This document shows, one piece after another, positions 46,419-56,764 of a stretch of 64,000 nt of DNA. Within the stretch, counting starts at the first letter, position 1, and each line of letters starts with the position of its first letter. Both the position numbers and the translations under genes were made by a program. The DNA lies in contig NZ_JACHXR010000006.1 in NCBI RefSeq assembly GCF_014192275.1, positions 1 through 64,000 of the forward strand, given 5' to 3'. Below the pieces are notes generated by a model. That model worked only from the letters and a program-made list of their open reading frames with translations. It was not told where the DNA came from and did no database searches. The stretch is from Halomonas stenophila. GTDB taxonomy: Bacteria > Pseudomonadota > Gammaproteobacteria > Pseudomonadales > Halomonadaceae.

Positions 46419-47858
46419 TCAGGCGGCGTCCTCGGCGCCGGCGGGCGGGATATTGAGGTTCACGCGGAACAGGTTGTCCGGGTCATAGCGGCGCTTCACC
46501 GCCTGCAGGCGTTCGTAGTTGACGCCATAGGCGCTGGCGACGCGGTCGCCTTCGTCCTCGGTCAGGAAGTTGACGTAGCCGCCGCCCGTGGCGAAGGGGG
46601 CGAGGGCGCGGAAGACGTCGCGTGCCCAGTCGCGGCAGCGGTCATCCTCGGTGGCGTCCTGCCAGCGGGCGTGCACGTTCATCACGTAGTGGGCGTCGCG
46701 GCCGGCATAGGCGGTGGCGGTCGGGTCGACCCGCGACATGGCGCCCCCCAGCTGGGCCAGGAAGATCTCGCACTCCGGGCCCGGCAGTATCTCGGCCGCC
46801 GTGATGGCCTGCTCCAGGGCCTCGTCGGTGAGCTCGGCGAAGTCGTGGGACTTCCAGTAGTTGCGGGCCCCCGGGGCGAGCAGGGGGTCGAAGGCCGCCT
46901 GGAAGCCGGCATACGGCTGGGTGCCCAGCATCTGGCCGACCGGTTCGCCGAACGTCAGCACCGGGGCCAGGTCGCGCTCGGCGTTGGCCGGATCGCCGCA
47001 ATGCAGGAGGGCGAAGACCACCACGCGCTGCCCATGCACGGCCTCGGGGAGGAAGGGCAGGGGCGGGGCGTCGCGCAGGATCGCCCAGACGCTGAGTTCA
47101 TCGGGCGCCTGGCGGGTGAAGTCGCGCCAGGCATGCAGCACCTGGCGGGCCTGCTCAAAGGGGTAGACCACCAGCCCGGCATGGACCTCCGGGCCCACCG
47201 GATGAAGGCGGAACTCGAAGGAGGTCACCACGCCGAAGTTGCCGCCGCCGCCGCGCAGGGCCCAGAACAGCTCGGGTTCCTCCTCGGCCGAGACGCGGTG
47301 CCGCTGACCATCGGCGGTGATCACGTCGGCCGAGAGCAGGTTATCGGCGGTCATGCCGAACTTGCGGGTCAGCCAGCCGAAGCCACCGCCCAGGGTGAGA
47401 CCGGCCACGCCGGTGGTGGAGTTGATGCCCAGGGGAGTCGCCAGGCCGAAGGCCTGGGTCTCGGCATCGACGTCGCCGAGCAGGGCGCCGGGTGCCACCC
47501 GGGCGGTGGCTTGTCGGGGATCCACATGCACCGAGCGCATGGCCGAGAGGTCGATCACCAGGCCGCCCTCGGCGATGGCGTTGCCGGCGATATGGTGGCC
47601 GCCGCCCCGCACGCTCAGGCACATGCGCCGGGCGCGGGCGAAGTCGATGGCCTGCACGATGTCCTGATTGCCCTGACAGCAGGCGATCAAGGTCGGGTGG
47701 CGGTCGACCATGCCGTTCCAGACGCGTCGCAGCGGCGGGTAATCCGCGTCGGCCGGGGTGATCAAGTGTCCCCTCAGGCGGGCCGCGAAGTCGTCGACGG
47801 CCTCGGCCGGCAGGGCGGCCTGGTCGCCGTCCAGGGTGCGATAGGTGAGCGCTGTCAT
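46419..47858 (-). CDS. FAD-linked oxidase, berberine-bridge (BBE) type
   Basis: This 479-residue flavoprotein starts MTALTYRTLDG with AGGGAAAG upstream. The FAD-binding PCMH fold holds the covalent-flavin His in SVRGGGHHIAGNA near residue 87. TTGVAGLTLGGGFGWLTRKFGMTADNL follows, and the C-terminal BBE motif is YDPDNLFRVNLNI. The second flavin-linking Cys found in bicovalent BBE enzymes is not present at INSTTGVAG, so single attachment is expected. The family oxidises sugars, alcohols or secondary metabolites; the substrate here is unknown. It is not an obvious Puu enzyme. The upstream gap to 48129 shows no gene. Confidence 0.8.
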   Translation of the reverse strand: MTALTYRTLDGDQAALPAEAVDDFAARLRGHLITPADADYPPLRRVWNGMVDRHPTLIACCQGNQDIVQAIDFARARRMCLSVRGGGHHIAGNAIAEGGLVIDLSAMRSVHVDPRQATARVAPGALLGDVDAETQAFGLATPLGINSTTGVAGLTLGGGFGWLTRKFGMTADNLLSADVITADGQRHRVSAEEEPELFWALRGGGGNFGVVTSFEFRLHPVGPEVHAGLVVYPFEQARQVLHAWRDFTRQAPDELSVWAILRDAPPLPFLPEAVHGQRVVVFALLHCGDPANAERDLAPVLTFGEPVGQMLGTQPYAGFQAAFDPLLAPGARNYWKSHDFAELTDEALEQAITAAEILPGPECEIFLAQLGGAMSRVDPTATAYAGRDAHYVMNVHARWQDATEDDRCRDWARDVFRALAPFATGGGYVNFLTEDEGDRVASAYGVNYERLQAVKRRYDPDNLFRVNLNIPPAGAEDAA

Positions 47859-48129
47859 GATGCTTTCCCTCGTCTGCCATGGGATCACCGGCGTTCGGGG
47901 CCCGGCAGGATCCCGCCGGGTCGTCACGGTGCCTTGTCTGCTTAGTCTGGATGGTGGCAGCCGGCGCAGCGGCTCAAATTTCCTAGGGGGAAAGTAGCGA
48001 TGCGGCTGTCATGACGGCGCGCCTGGCGGGTGGCGGGGCGAGGGGCCCGCCAGGGGGTGGCAGGCCGGGCGATCACGATGAGGGAGCCGGGACGCGGCAG
48101 GCCCGGCGAGGGGAGGCCGGGGTGAGGGA

Positions 48130-48330
48130 TCAGGTGGTCGTCTCGCGGCGCTTCTTGACCGAGGCGCCGGCGACGCCGAAGTCCTGGGGGGCGATGTCGG
48201 CCAGCACGACCCGCACACTCTCCGGCGTGCAGTCGACGGTCTCCACGCAGGCGGCGGTCACCTTCTCGATCAGGGCTTCCTTCTGGGCGTCGCTGCGCCC
48301 TTCGATCAGCTGGATGTTGACGATCGGCAT
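48130..48330 (-). CDS. 4-oxalocrotonate tautomerase-family protein
   Basis: This 66-residue small tautomerase has the catalytic Pro as residue 2 (MPIVNIQLIEGRS), the conserved SDAQKEALIEKVTAA helix and ESVRVVLADI strand. Family members isomerise unsaturated keto acids as hexamers. There is a C-terminal basic tail KKRRETTT. It stands alone between the oxidase and the Gly/Ala-repeat gene; the true substrate is unknown. Confidence 0.88.
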   Translation of the reverse strand: MPIVNIQLIEGRSDAQKEALIEKVTAACVETVDCTPESVRVVLADIAPQDFGVAGASVKKRRETTT

Positions 48331-48406
48331 GGGCTGCTCCTGTTAATGGAAAAAGTTTCCACATGATTGCATCGGGTGAGGAGCCTGTCAAAGGGGCCAA
48401 CGCAGG

Positions 48407-48428
48407 AAGGCCGGCGAGCGCCGGCCTT
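48407..48428 (-). terminator. Terminator of the Gly/Ala-repeat gene
   Basis: AAGGCCGGCG pairs perfectly with CGCCGGCCTT across two bases, 13 bases beyond the stop on the minus strand. It ends that transcript; the T-rich tail is weak. Confidence 0.6.
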
Positions 48429-48440
48429 CGAGAGGGAGGC

Positions 48441-49052
48441 TCAGGGGCCTCCGCCGCCGGCACCACCGGCACCTCCAGCGCCACCACCGGCACCACCGGC
48501 ACCTCCAGCGCCACCACCGGCACCACCGGCACCACCTCCAGCGCCGCCACCGGCACCACCAGCGCCACCTCCAGCGCCGCCACCGGCACCACCAGCGCCA
48601 CCTCCAGCGCCGCCTCCGGCACCTCCAGCGCCGCCACCGGCATTGTCGGCACCCGTCGCGCTGGCGGTGGCGCCGCGCTCATCGGCGGTCGCGCCCGCCT
48701 CGAGGCTACGGCCTTCACTGGCTTCGGTGCTGACGGTCTGGCCATCGGCGCCGACGCCGCCGGTCGTGACCGCGTCGTAGGCGGTGCCGAGCCCGGGCTG
48801 GGCAGTGTCCGGCATGGTCTCGTCCTCCTGGAGGCCTTCCAGGGTCGTGGAGGCCTCGCTGTCCTCCACGACGATCGAGTCCTCGTCGGTTTCGCGCTCC
48901 GTGTCCGCCTCGATATCGGTTTCGGCCTCGACTTCGACGGCCTGGCTCTCCTCGACGGTGGGCGCCGTGGCGTCGGGGTCTTCCTCCTGGGCGAAGGTCG
49001 GCAGGGCGATCAGGCTGGTGGCCAGGGCGAGGGGAAGCAGTCGCGACATCAT
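48441..49052 (-). CDS. Secreted acidic protein with Gly/Ala repeat tail
   Basis: This 203-residue protein belongs to no family I recognise. Residues 1-21 are a signal peptide (LLPLALATSLIALPTFA then QEED). Residues 22-85 are strongly acidic (Glu/Asp-rich). Residues 86-138 are a Thr/Ser/Gly linker. Residues 139-203 contain only Gly and Ala with a final Pro, as four copies of an 11-residue unit GGGAGGAGGGA and two 10-residue variants. The tail is likely disordered or surface-exposed. Start codons at 49052 and 49049 are both possible. No coupling to neighbours is apparent. Confidence 0.7.
   Translation of the reverse strand: MMSRLLPLALATSLIALPTFAQEEDPDATAPTVEESQAVEVEAETDIEADTERETDEDSIVVEDSEASTTLEGLQEDETMPDTAQPGLGTAYDAVTTGGVGADGQTVSTEASEGRSLEAGATADERGATASATGADNAGGGAGGAGGGAGGGAGGAGGGAGGGAGGAGGGAGGGAGGAGGGAGGAGGAGGGAGGAGGAGGGGP
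48444..48638 (-). repeat. 33-bp coding minisatellite
   Basis: This is the DNA of the Gly/Ala tail: four 33-base units and two 30-base units, varying at third positions. Units change length by whole codons, as expected of a selected or slippage-prone coding repeat. Confidence 0.8.
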
Positions 49053-49225
49053 GGCGGTCTCCTTGGGGCTCGGATGATCGGAGTCGCATCCGGTCTGATG
49101 CGATCATCCTGGTGTCGTGGTCATCATCCTGGCCCAAAGGCGAAGCGTTGACAAAGCGTCGCCCGGCGACGACGCCGGGCATGACGCGGTGTCTCGAGAA
49201 GCCGACTTCTGTCGGAGGAGATGGC

Positions 49226-49777
49226 TCAGAAGCTGCGGGCGGGGGTGGCGCAGCTGATCAGTCGGCAGGCGGCCTCGCCGACGTTGCGGAAGCGGTGGGG
49301 CACGTTGGTGTCGAAGTAGTAGGCCTCGCCGGCCTGCAATACCCGGGTCTCGGCGCCGATGGTGATCTCGATCTCGCCTTCCAGCACCACGCCGGCTTCC
49401 TCGCCCTGGTGAGCGATCATCTCGCGGCCGGTGTCGGCGCCGGCGGGGTAGGTCTCGATCATGAAGTTCAGGGCGCGGCTCACGCGGTTGCCGCCGACCA
49501 GCTTGTAGATGACGTCACCGGTGCCCACGTCGGCCAGCTCGTCCGCCGCATAGAAGACCTGGTCGCGGCTCTCCAGGTCCATGGTGAAGAAGTCGCCAAC
49601 GCTCATGGGGATGGCGTCGAGGATCTTCTTCAGCGAGCTGACGGACGGGGAGACCTTGCCCTGCTCGATCAGCGACAGGCTGGAGTGGGTCACCCCGCAG
49701 CGCTTGGCCAGCTCGCGCTGGGAGATGCCCCTCAGGTTACGCAGGGCGCGCAGGCGCGCGCCGACATCGTCTGCCAT
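49226..49777 (-). CDS. puuR: PuuR-like XRE-cupin regulator
   Basis: This 183-residue protein has an N-terminal helix-turn-helix (residues 5-60, ARLRALRNLRGISQRELAKRCGVTHSSLSLIEQGKVSPS) and a C-terminal cupin (about 105-180, GREMIAHQGEEAGVVLEGEIEITIG). The order and motifs match E. coli PuuR, which represses the putrescine genes and is relieved by putrescine. The candidate targets are the puu operons in this window. It lies about 3 kb beyond puuC, next to housekeeping gatB. A repeat element lies upstream, between it and gatB. Confidence 0.82.
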   Translation of the reverse strand: MADDVGARLRALRNLRGISQRELAKRCGVTHSSLSLIEQGKVSPSVSSLKKILDAIPMSVGDFFTMDLESRDQVFYAADELADVGTGDVIYKLVGGNRVSRALNFMIETYPAGADTGREMIAHQGEEAGVVLEGEIEITIGAETRVLQAGEAYYFDTNVPHRFRNVGEAACRLISCATPARSF

Positions 49778-49841
49778 GGATCATCCTCTGAAATCGACGG
49801 GTCGGCAGGACTGTTGCAGTTAACCGGCCGCTCGGGGCTGA

Positions 49842-49936
49842 CCGGGGACAGGTCTTCGAGGAGGCGCTGTGAACCCTTCCCTGGGCGCTACCGATGCCAT
49901 CCATGGCGTAGGACCTCCTCTTCGACCTGTCCTCGG
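49842..49936. repeat. Palindromic intergenic element, family A copy 2 (variant ends)
   Basis: Arms CCGGGGACAGGTC...GAGGAGG (49842-49864) and their near inverse complement (49914-49936) agree at 19 of 23 positions. Between and overlapping them is the family core GAGGCGCTGTGAACCC then TTCCCTGGGCGCTAC (49861-49891). The ends differ from copies 1 and 3, so this is a related but distinct subtype. It lies between gatB (ends upstream) and puuR. Confidence 0.6.
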
Positions 49937-50000
49937 CGCCTCTCGTCATAGCCAACGGCAATTGCCCTGGACGGACAGGCGCGGGGCGCCCGCCTATGGC

Positions 50001-51455
50001 TCAGCACAAGGCGTCGAGCTTTTCCTTGAGTAGCTTGTTGACCTGCTGGGGGTTGGCGGTGCCCCGCGAGGCCTTCATCACCTGGCCGACGAAGTAGCCG
50101 ATCATCTTGCCGCGCTTGTCGGGTTCGGCGTCGCGATACTGGGCCACCTGGGCCGGGCTGTCATTGATGACCTGATCGATCATCACCTCGATGGCGCCGC
50201 TGTCGGTGACCTGCTTGAGGCCCTTGGCCTCGATGATGGCGTCCGCGGAGTCGCCCTCGCCGTGCCACAGCGCCTGGAAGACCTGCTTGGCGGCCTTGCC
50301 GTTGATGGTCTCGTCCTTCACCCGGGCGACCAGCTCGCCGAGCTGGGCGGCCGAGACGGGGCTGTCGACGATGGCCAGCCCCTCCCGGTTGAGGGCGCCG
50401 GAGAGCTCGCCCTGGACCCAGTTGGCGGCCAGCTTGGCATCGCCGCACACGTCCTTGACTCCCTCGAAGTACTCGGCCATGGCGCGGCTCGCCGAGAGCA
50501 CGCCGGCGTCGTAGGCGGACAGCCCCAGCTCGCTCTCGAAGCGGGCGCGCTTCTCGGCGGGCAGCTCCGGCAGGTTGTCGCGCAGGTGATCGACGTAGGC
50601 CTGGTCGAGCACCACCGGCAGCAGGTCGGGGCAGGGGAAGTAGCGGTAGTCGTTGGCCTCCTCCTTGGTCCGCATGCTGCGGGTCTCGTCGGCCTCGGGA
50701 TCGAAGAGGCGGGTCTCCTGGACCACCTCGCCGCCATCCTCGATCAGCTCGATCTGGCGCTCGACCTCGAAGGCGATGGCGCGCTCGACGAAGCGGAAGG
50801 AGTTGACGTTCTTGATCTCGGCGCGGGTGCCGAAGGTCTCCTGGCCGGCGGGGCGCACCGAGACGTTGACGTCACAGCGCATCGAGCCCTCGGCCATGTT
50901 GCCGTCGCTGATGCCGAGGTAGGTGACGAGCGAGTGGATCGCCTTGAGGTAGGCCGCGGCCTCCTTGGCCGAGCGCATGTCCGGCTCGGAGACGATCTCC
51001 AGCAGCGGCGTGCCGGCACGGTTGAGGTCGATGCCGGTCATGCCGTGGAAGTCCTCGTGGAGCGACTTGCCGGCGTCCTCCTCCAGGTGCGCGTGGTGTA
51101 CGCGGATGCGCTTGGTGCTGCCGTCCTCCAGGGTGATCTCCACCTCGCCGGGCCCGACGATGGGCTGGTACATCTGGCTGGTCTGGTAGCCCTTGGGGAG
51201 GTCCGGGTAGAAGTAGTTCTTGCGATCGAAGACCGAGACCTCGGGAATCTCCGCGTGGATGCCCAGGCCGAACTGTACGGCCATGGCCACCGCGGCCTCG
51301 TTGAGCACCGGCAGCACCCCGGGCAGCCCCAGGTCCACGGCGCAGGCCTGGGTGTTGGGCTCGGCGCCGAAGGCGGTGGAGGCGCCGGAGAAGATCTTGG
51401 AACGGGTGGCGAGCTGGACGTGGACCTCCAGGCCGATCACGGTTTCCCATTGCAT
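50001..51455 (-). CDS. gatB: Asp-tRNA(Asn)/Glu-tRNA(Gln) amidotransferase subunit B
   Basis: This 484-residue tRNA-binding, kinase subunit of GatCAB starts [45 protein letters not shown] and the cradle region are typical, and the C-terminal YqeY-like tail domain is present ([13 protein letters not shown]). GatCAB amidates misacylated Asp-tRNA(Asn) or Glu-tRNA(Gln). Its ATG overlaps the gatA stop by one base (TGATG). Note that the tRNA-Gln in this window is encoded normally. Confidence 0.96.
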   Translation of the reverse strand: MQWETVIGLEVHVQLATRSKIFSGASTAFGAEPNTQACAVDLGLPGVLPVLNEAAVAMAVQFGLGIHAEIPEVSVFDRKNYFYPDLPKGYQTSQMYQPIVGPGEVEITLEDGSTKRIRVHHAHLEEDAGKSLHEDFHGMTGIDLNRAGTPLLEIVSEPDMRSAKEAAAYLKAIHSLVTYLGISDGNMAEGSMRCDVNVSVRPAGQETFGTRAEIKNVNSFRFVERAIAFEVERQIELIEDGGEVVQETRLFDPEADETRSMRTKEEANDYRYFPCPDLLPVVLDQAYVDHLRDNLPELPAEKRARFESELGLSAYDAGVLSASRAMAEYFEGVKDVCGDAKLAANWVQGELSGALNREGLAIVDSPVSAAQLGELVARVKDETINGKAAKQVFQALWHGEGDSADAIIEAKGLKQVTDSGAIEVMIDQVINDSPAQVAQYRDAEPDKRGKMIGYFVGQVMKASRGTANPQQVNKLLKEKLDALC

Positions 51456-52915
51456 CAGGCGGTCTCCTCGGCGAGGGCGGGACGGCGCAGGTGCCAGTCG
51501 GTGGCCTGCTGGAACTGGTGGGCGACGTTGAGCAATTGCGCCTCGGCGAAGTGGGTGCCGAGGATCTGCAGGCCCACCGGGCGGCCGCCGGCGAAGCCGG
51601 CCGGCACGTTGATGCCGGGGATGCCGGCCAGGTTGACGGCGATGGTGTAGATGTCCTGCAGGTACATCGACACCGGATCCTTGTTGGCGCCCAGGTCGAA
51701 GGCCGGGGTCGGCGAGGCCGGGCCCATCAGCACGTCGACCTCCTCGAAGGCGTCGAGGAAGTCCTGGCGGATCAGCCGGCGGACCTTCTGGGCCTGCTTG
51801 TAGTAGGCATCGAAGAAGCCCTCGGAGAGGGTATGGGTGCCGATCAGGATACGCCGCTTGACCTCCTCGCCGAAGCCCTCGGCGCGGCTGCGCTTGTAGA
51901 GGTCGATGAGGTCGGCGGGCGCCTCGCAGCGATGGCCGAAGCGCACGCCATCGAAGCGCGACAGGTTGGAGGAGGCCTCGGCCGGGGCGATCACGTAGTA
52001 GGCCGGGATGGCGTAGTGGGTGTGCGGCAGGCTGACCTCGCGCACCGTGGCGCCCAGCGACTCGTAGGTCTTGATCGCCTCGCGCACCGCGGCCTCTACC
52101 CCGTCGTCCAGGCCGTCGCCGAAGTACTCCCGGGGCAGGCCGATCTTGAGGCCGGTCAGCGGCGCGTCCAGGCCCTCGACGTAGTCCGGCACGCCGCGGG
52201 CCACCGAGGTGGAGTCGCGCAGGTCGTGGCCGGCGATGGCGCCGAGCAGGTGGGCGCAGTCCGCGGCCGAGCGCGCCATGGGCCCCGCCTGGTCGAGGCT
52301 CGAGGCGTAGGCGATCATGCCGTAGCGGGAGACCCGGCCATAGGTGGGCTTGAGGCCGGTGATGCCGCAGAAGGCGGCGGGCTGGCGGATCGAGCCGCCG
52401 GTGTCGGTGCCCATGGCCGCCGGCACCAGGCCCGCGGCGACCGCGGCGGCGCTGCCGCCGGAGGAGCCGCCGGGGACCGCCGCGAGGTCCCAGGGGTTCC
52501 TCACCGGGCCATAGAAGCTGTTCTCGTTGGACGAGCCCATGGCGAACTCGTCCATGTTGGTCTTGCCGAGGCTGACGGTGCCGGCGGCGGCGAGCTTCTC
52601 CACCACGGTGGCGTCGTAGGGGGCGGTGAAGGTGTCGAGCATCCGCGAGCCGCAGCTGGTCTTCACCCCACGGGTGCAGAAGATGTCCTTGAGGGCCAGC
52701 GGCAGGCCGGTGAGCGGGCCGGCCTCGCCGTTGGCGCGGGCGGCATCGGCGGCATCGGCGGCCGCGAGGGCCTGCTCGGCGGTGACGGTGATAAAGCTGT
52801 TGAGCGGTTCGTCGAGGCGCTCGATACGTGCCAGCAGGCTCTGGGTGAGCTCGCGGCTGGAGAACTCGCCGGCGGCCAGGCCGGCGGCGAGCTCGGTCAG
52901 TGTCTTGTCGTGCAT
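51455..52915 (-). CDS. gatA: Asp-tRNA(Asn)/Glu-tRNA(Gln) amidotransferase subunit A
   Basis: This 486-residue amidase-signature enzyme hydrolyses glutamine to supply ammonia. The catalytic Lys is in [12 protein letters not shown] near residue 77; the two Ser are in [11 protein letters not shown] and the [16 protein letters not shown] segment near residues 150-180. Start [17 protein letters not shown] at 52915; a longer frame to 52969 overlaps gatC and is not needed. It is coupled to gatB by TGATG. Confidence 0.96.
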   Translation of the reverse strand: MHDKTLTELAAGLAAGEFSSRELTQSLLARIERLDEPLNSFITVTAEQALAAADAADAARANGEAGPLTGLPLALKDIFCTRGVKTSCGSRMLDTFTAPYDATVVEKLAAAGTVSLGKTNMDEFAMGSSNENSFYGPVRNPWDLAAVPGGSSGGSAAAVAAGLVPAAMGTDTGGSIRQPAAFCGITGLKPTYGRVSRYGMIAYASSLDQAGPMARSAADCAHLLGAIAGHDLRDSTSVARGVPDYVEGLDAPLTGLKIGLPREYFGDGLDDGVEAAVREAIKTYESLGATVREVSLPHTHYAIPAYYVIAPAEASSNLSRFDGVRFGHRCEAPADLIDLYKRSRAEGFGEEVKRRILIGTHTLSEGFFDAYYKQAQKVRRLIRQDFLDAFEEVDVLMGPASPTPAFDLGANKDPVSMYLQDIYTIAVNLAGIPGINVPAGFAGGRPVGLQILGTHFAEAQLLNVAHQFQQATDWHLRRPALAEETA

Positions 52916-52965
52916 GGACCCGTGGCTCCGTGAAGACTTGCCGTTGACGTTGGGGGACGAAGGGG

Positions 52966-54463
<1,498 letters not shown>

Positions 54464-54498
54464 GCGACCAGTCGTTCCTGTTGCAGCCCGGCGGGAGA

Positions 54499-54624
54499 GA
54501 TGAGCTTCCCGGCGACAAGCCCCGAAGTGTCGGACCATCGCGAGGGCGTCGTAGACCCGTCCGGGGGCTACTCTTGCCCGGCATGGCAAAAGACCCTCGC
54601 GTCACCTGGCCCTCGGCGCTCATC
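54499..54624. repeat. Palindromic intergenic element, family A copy 3
   Basis: This is a 126-base unit with ends GATGAGCTTCCCGGCG and CGGCGCTCATC and inner arms GCGAGGG and CCCTCGC. Its core is CGAGGGCGTCGTAGACCC then TCCGGGGGCTAC (54541-54571), and it carries AAAAGACCCTCGC near its right end. It is the shorter relative of 18158-18380 and fills half of the mreB-mreC gap. It is not coding. Confidence 0.65.
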
Positions 54625-54727
54625 TTCATGGACGCTTGGAAAGACGTTCTATGGCATGGTGGCGGTTGCCGCCGCACAGGGAGTATAGGGAGAGAACGCT
54701 ATCAAACCGCTGTTCTCGCACGGATCG

Positions 54728-55621
54728 GTGCCGGGCTATCGCATGCTGCTGTGTGCGATCCTCGCCGCGGCACTGATGTTCGTCGACCTGCGCTTCACTC
54801 GCATGGAGCCCGTGCGGGCCCAGCTCTCCACCCTGGTGGCACCGATCCAGTGGGCCGTCAGCCTGCCCAGCGACGTGCTCAACTGGGGCGCCCTGGCGCT
54901 GTCCGACCAGCGAGCGCTGGTGGAGGAGAACCGGCGCCTGCGGGAGCAGATCCTGACCCTGTCCCACCGGGTGCAGCGCATGGCCAGCCTCACCGCCGAG
55001 AACGTCCGCCTGCGCGAGCTGCTGGATGCCACCCGGGAGCATGATATCCCCTTCATCACCACCGAGCTGCTCTCGCTGGATCCGGACCCCTTCACCCATC
55101 GCATGGTGATCGACCGCGGTCGCCGCGACGGCGTCTTCGTCGGCCAGCCGGTCATGGATGCCGCGGGGCTGGTGGGGCAGGTCACGGCCGTGTCGGCCTA
55201 TTCCAGCCGGGTGCTGCTGGTGGCCGATGCCAGCCATGCGCTGCCGGTCCAGGTCAATCGCAACGGCCTGCGCTTCATCATCCAGGGCACCGGCCGGTAC
55301 GAGGCCCTGAGCGTGCTGCATGTTCCCGACACCGCCGATATCCGCGAGGGGGACCTGCTGGTGACCTCGGGGCTGGCGGGACGGTTCCCGTCCGGCTACC
55401 CGGTCGCCCGGGTCACCCAGGTGGTGCACGATCCCGGCGAGCCCTTCGCCCGGGTCGACGCGCGCCCCGTGGCCCAGCTGCAGCGCTCGCGCCACTTCCT
55501 GCTGCTGTTTCCCCCGGAGCCCCCCGAGGCCCCCGGGCGGGGCGGCTGGAGCGTACGGCTCGATTCCGTCGCCATCCGCGCCGCGCTGGAGGCCGCCGGT
55601 CCCCGCGAGGAGGAGCCCTGA
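54728..55621 (+). CDS. mreC: Rod shape-determining protein MreC
   Basis: This inner-membrane periplasmic scaffold of the elongasome has an N-terminal anchor (MLLCAILAAALMFVDLRF), a coiled coil (about residues 60-100) and MreC beta domains with GLVGQVTAVSAYSSRVLLVAD. The usual-codon start is GTG at 54728 (297 residues), but it has no ribosome site. AGGGAGAG at 54687-54694 points instead, with six-base spacing, to ATC at 54701, which would give an N-terminus IKPLFSHGSVPGYRM of the kind conserved in relatives. An in-frame TAG at 54686-54688 rules out anything further upstream. Stop overlaps mreD by TGATG. Confidence 0.9.
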   Translation: MPGYRMLLCAILAAALMFVDLRFTRMEPVRAQLSTLVAPIQWAVSLPSDVLNWGALALSDQRALVEENRRLREQILTLSHRVQRMASLTAENVRLRELLDATREHDIPFITTELLSLDPDPFTHRMVIDRGRRDGVFVGQPVMDAAGLVGQVTAVSAYSSRVLLVADASHALPVQVNRNGLRFIIQGTGRYEALSVLHVPDTADIREGDLLVTSGLAGRFPSGYPVARVTQVVHDPGEPFARVDARPVAQLQRSRHFLLLFPPEPPEAPGRGGWSVRLDSVAIRAALEAAGPREEEP

Positions 55622-56109
55622 TGGCCGCCACGAAGACCACCAGCCTGCCGTGGATCTGGCTGACGCTACTGCTGGCGCTGTGCCTGCAGGTGATGCCCCT
55701 GGCCGACGGCTGGCAGATCTGGCGTCCCGACTGGCTGGGGCTGATGCTGATCTACTGGTGCATGAAGGCGCCACAGCGGGTGGGGGTCTTCCATGGCTTC
55801 GTGCTGGGGATCCTGCTCGACCTGATCGAGGGGGCGCCGCTCGGCCAGAACGCCTTGCTGCTGTCGCTGCTGGCCTTCCTCTGTGCCCTGGTCTATCCCC
55901 GCTTCCGGGCCTACTCCCTGCTCCAGCAGGCGGTGCTGATCCTGGTGCTGCTGGGCACGGTACAGCTCGTCGAGCAATGGCTGCGGACCCTGCTCGGGCC
56001 CTTCTCGATCCACCTTTCCTTCCTCTTGCCCTCGCTGATCGGGGCGGTGCTCTGGCCCTGGCTGACCACGCTGTTCCGGGTCTTCCGTCGCCGCACCGAC
56101 GGCGACTGA
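55621..56109 (+). CDS. mreD: Rod shape-determining protein MreD
   Basis: This 162-residue integral membrane protein has about five hydrophobic segments and the MreD signature [47 protein letters not shown]. It acts with MreB and MreC in the cell elongation complex. It is coupled to mreC by a TGATG overlap and followed by maf after 13 bases. Confidence 0.93.
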   Translation: MAATKTTSLPWIWLTLLLALCLQVMPLADGWQIWRPDWLGLMLIYWCMKAPQRVGVFHGFVLGILLDLIEGAPLGQNALLLSLLAFLCALVYPRFRAYSLLQQAVLILVLLGTVQLVEQWLRTLLGPFSIHLSFLLPSLIGAVLWPWLTTLFRVFRRRTDGD

Positions 56110-56122
56110 CCCCGGAGACGCC

Positions 56123-56731
56123 ATGCCCGCCGCTTCCCCGCTGATCTGTCTGGCCTCGGCCTCGCCGAGGCGTCGCGAGCTGCTGGGATCCATCGACGTG
56201 CCCGTCGAGGTGCGCCCGGTGGACCTCGACGAGACGCCGTTGCCCGGCGAGGCCGTCGAGGCCTACGTGCTGCGCCTGGCCGAGGACAAGGCCCGGGCGG
56301 GCGCCGCCCTGGGCCCCTTGCCGACCCTGGGGGCCGACACCGCCGTGGTGTGTGACGGGACGATCCTCGGCAAGCCCCGGGACCGCGAACACGCCGCCGC
56401 CATGCTGCGCGCGCTGTCGGGCCGTCGCCACGAGGTGCTGACCGCCGTGGCGGTCACCGGTCCGGCGGGGCTGCTCTCGACCCGCGTGGTCACCCGGGTG
56501 ACCATGCGCGAGATCGCCGAGGAGGAGATCGCCGCCTACTGGGCCACCGGCGAGCCCGCCGACAAGGCCGGCGGCTATGCCATCCAGGGGCGGGGCGCGG
56601 TGTTCGTCGCGCGCCTGGAGGGCAGTCATTCGGCGGTGGTGGGGCTGCCGCTGTTCGAGACGGCCGCGCTGCTGTCGCGCCAGGGCGTGCCCCTGTGGAA
56701 CCGGTCGCGGCCGGCGCCGGCTATGTCATAA
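56123..56731 (+). CDS. maf: Maf/YhdE nucleoside triphosphate pyrophosphatase
   Basis: This 202-residue house-cleaning pyrophosphatase has the phosphate-binding N-terminus [15 protein letters not shown] and [10 protein letters not shown] near residue 70 with the catalytic Asp. [24 protein letters not shown] and the [13 protein letters not shown] block near residue 150 complete the Maf set. Family members hydrolyse dTTP, UTP or modified pyrimidines. Its place between mreD and rng is that of YhdE in E. coli. Confidence 0.94.
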   Translation: MPAASPLICLASASPRRRELLGSIDVPVEVRPVDLDETPLPGEAVEAYVLRLAEDKARAGAALGPLPTLGADTAVVCDGTILGKPRDREHAAAMLRALSGRRHEVLTAVAVTGPAGLLSTRVVTRVTMREIAEEEIAAYWATGEPADKAGGYAIQGRGAVFVARLEGSHSAVVGLPLFETAALLSRQGVPLWNRSRPAPAMS

Positions 56732-56764
56732 TGGCTCGAGTTTCCTCTGGACAAGGATTTCCGC

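Noticed and set aside
48441..48645. CRISPR-like array
   Set aside because: The regular repeats are a coding 33-bp minisatellite without spacers, inside a protein with a signal peptide.
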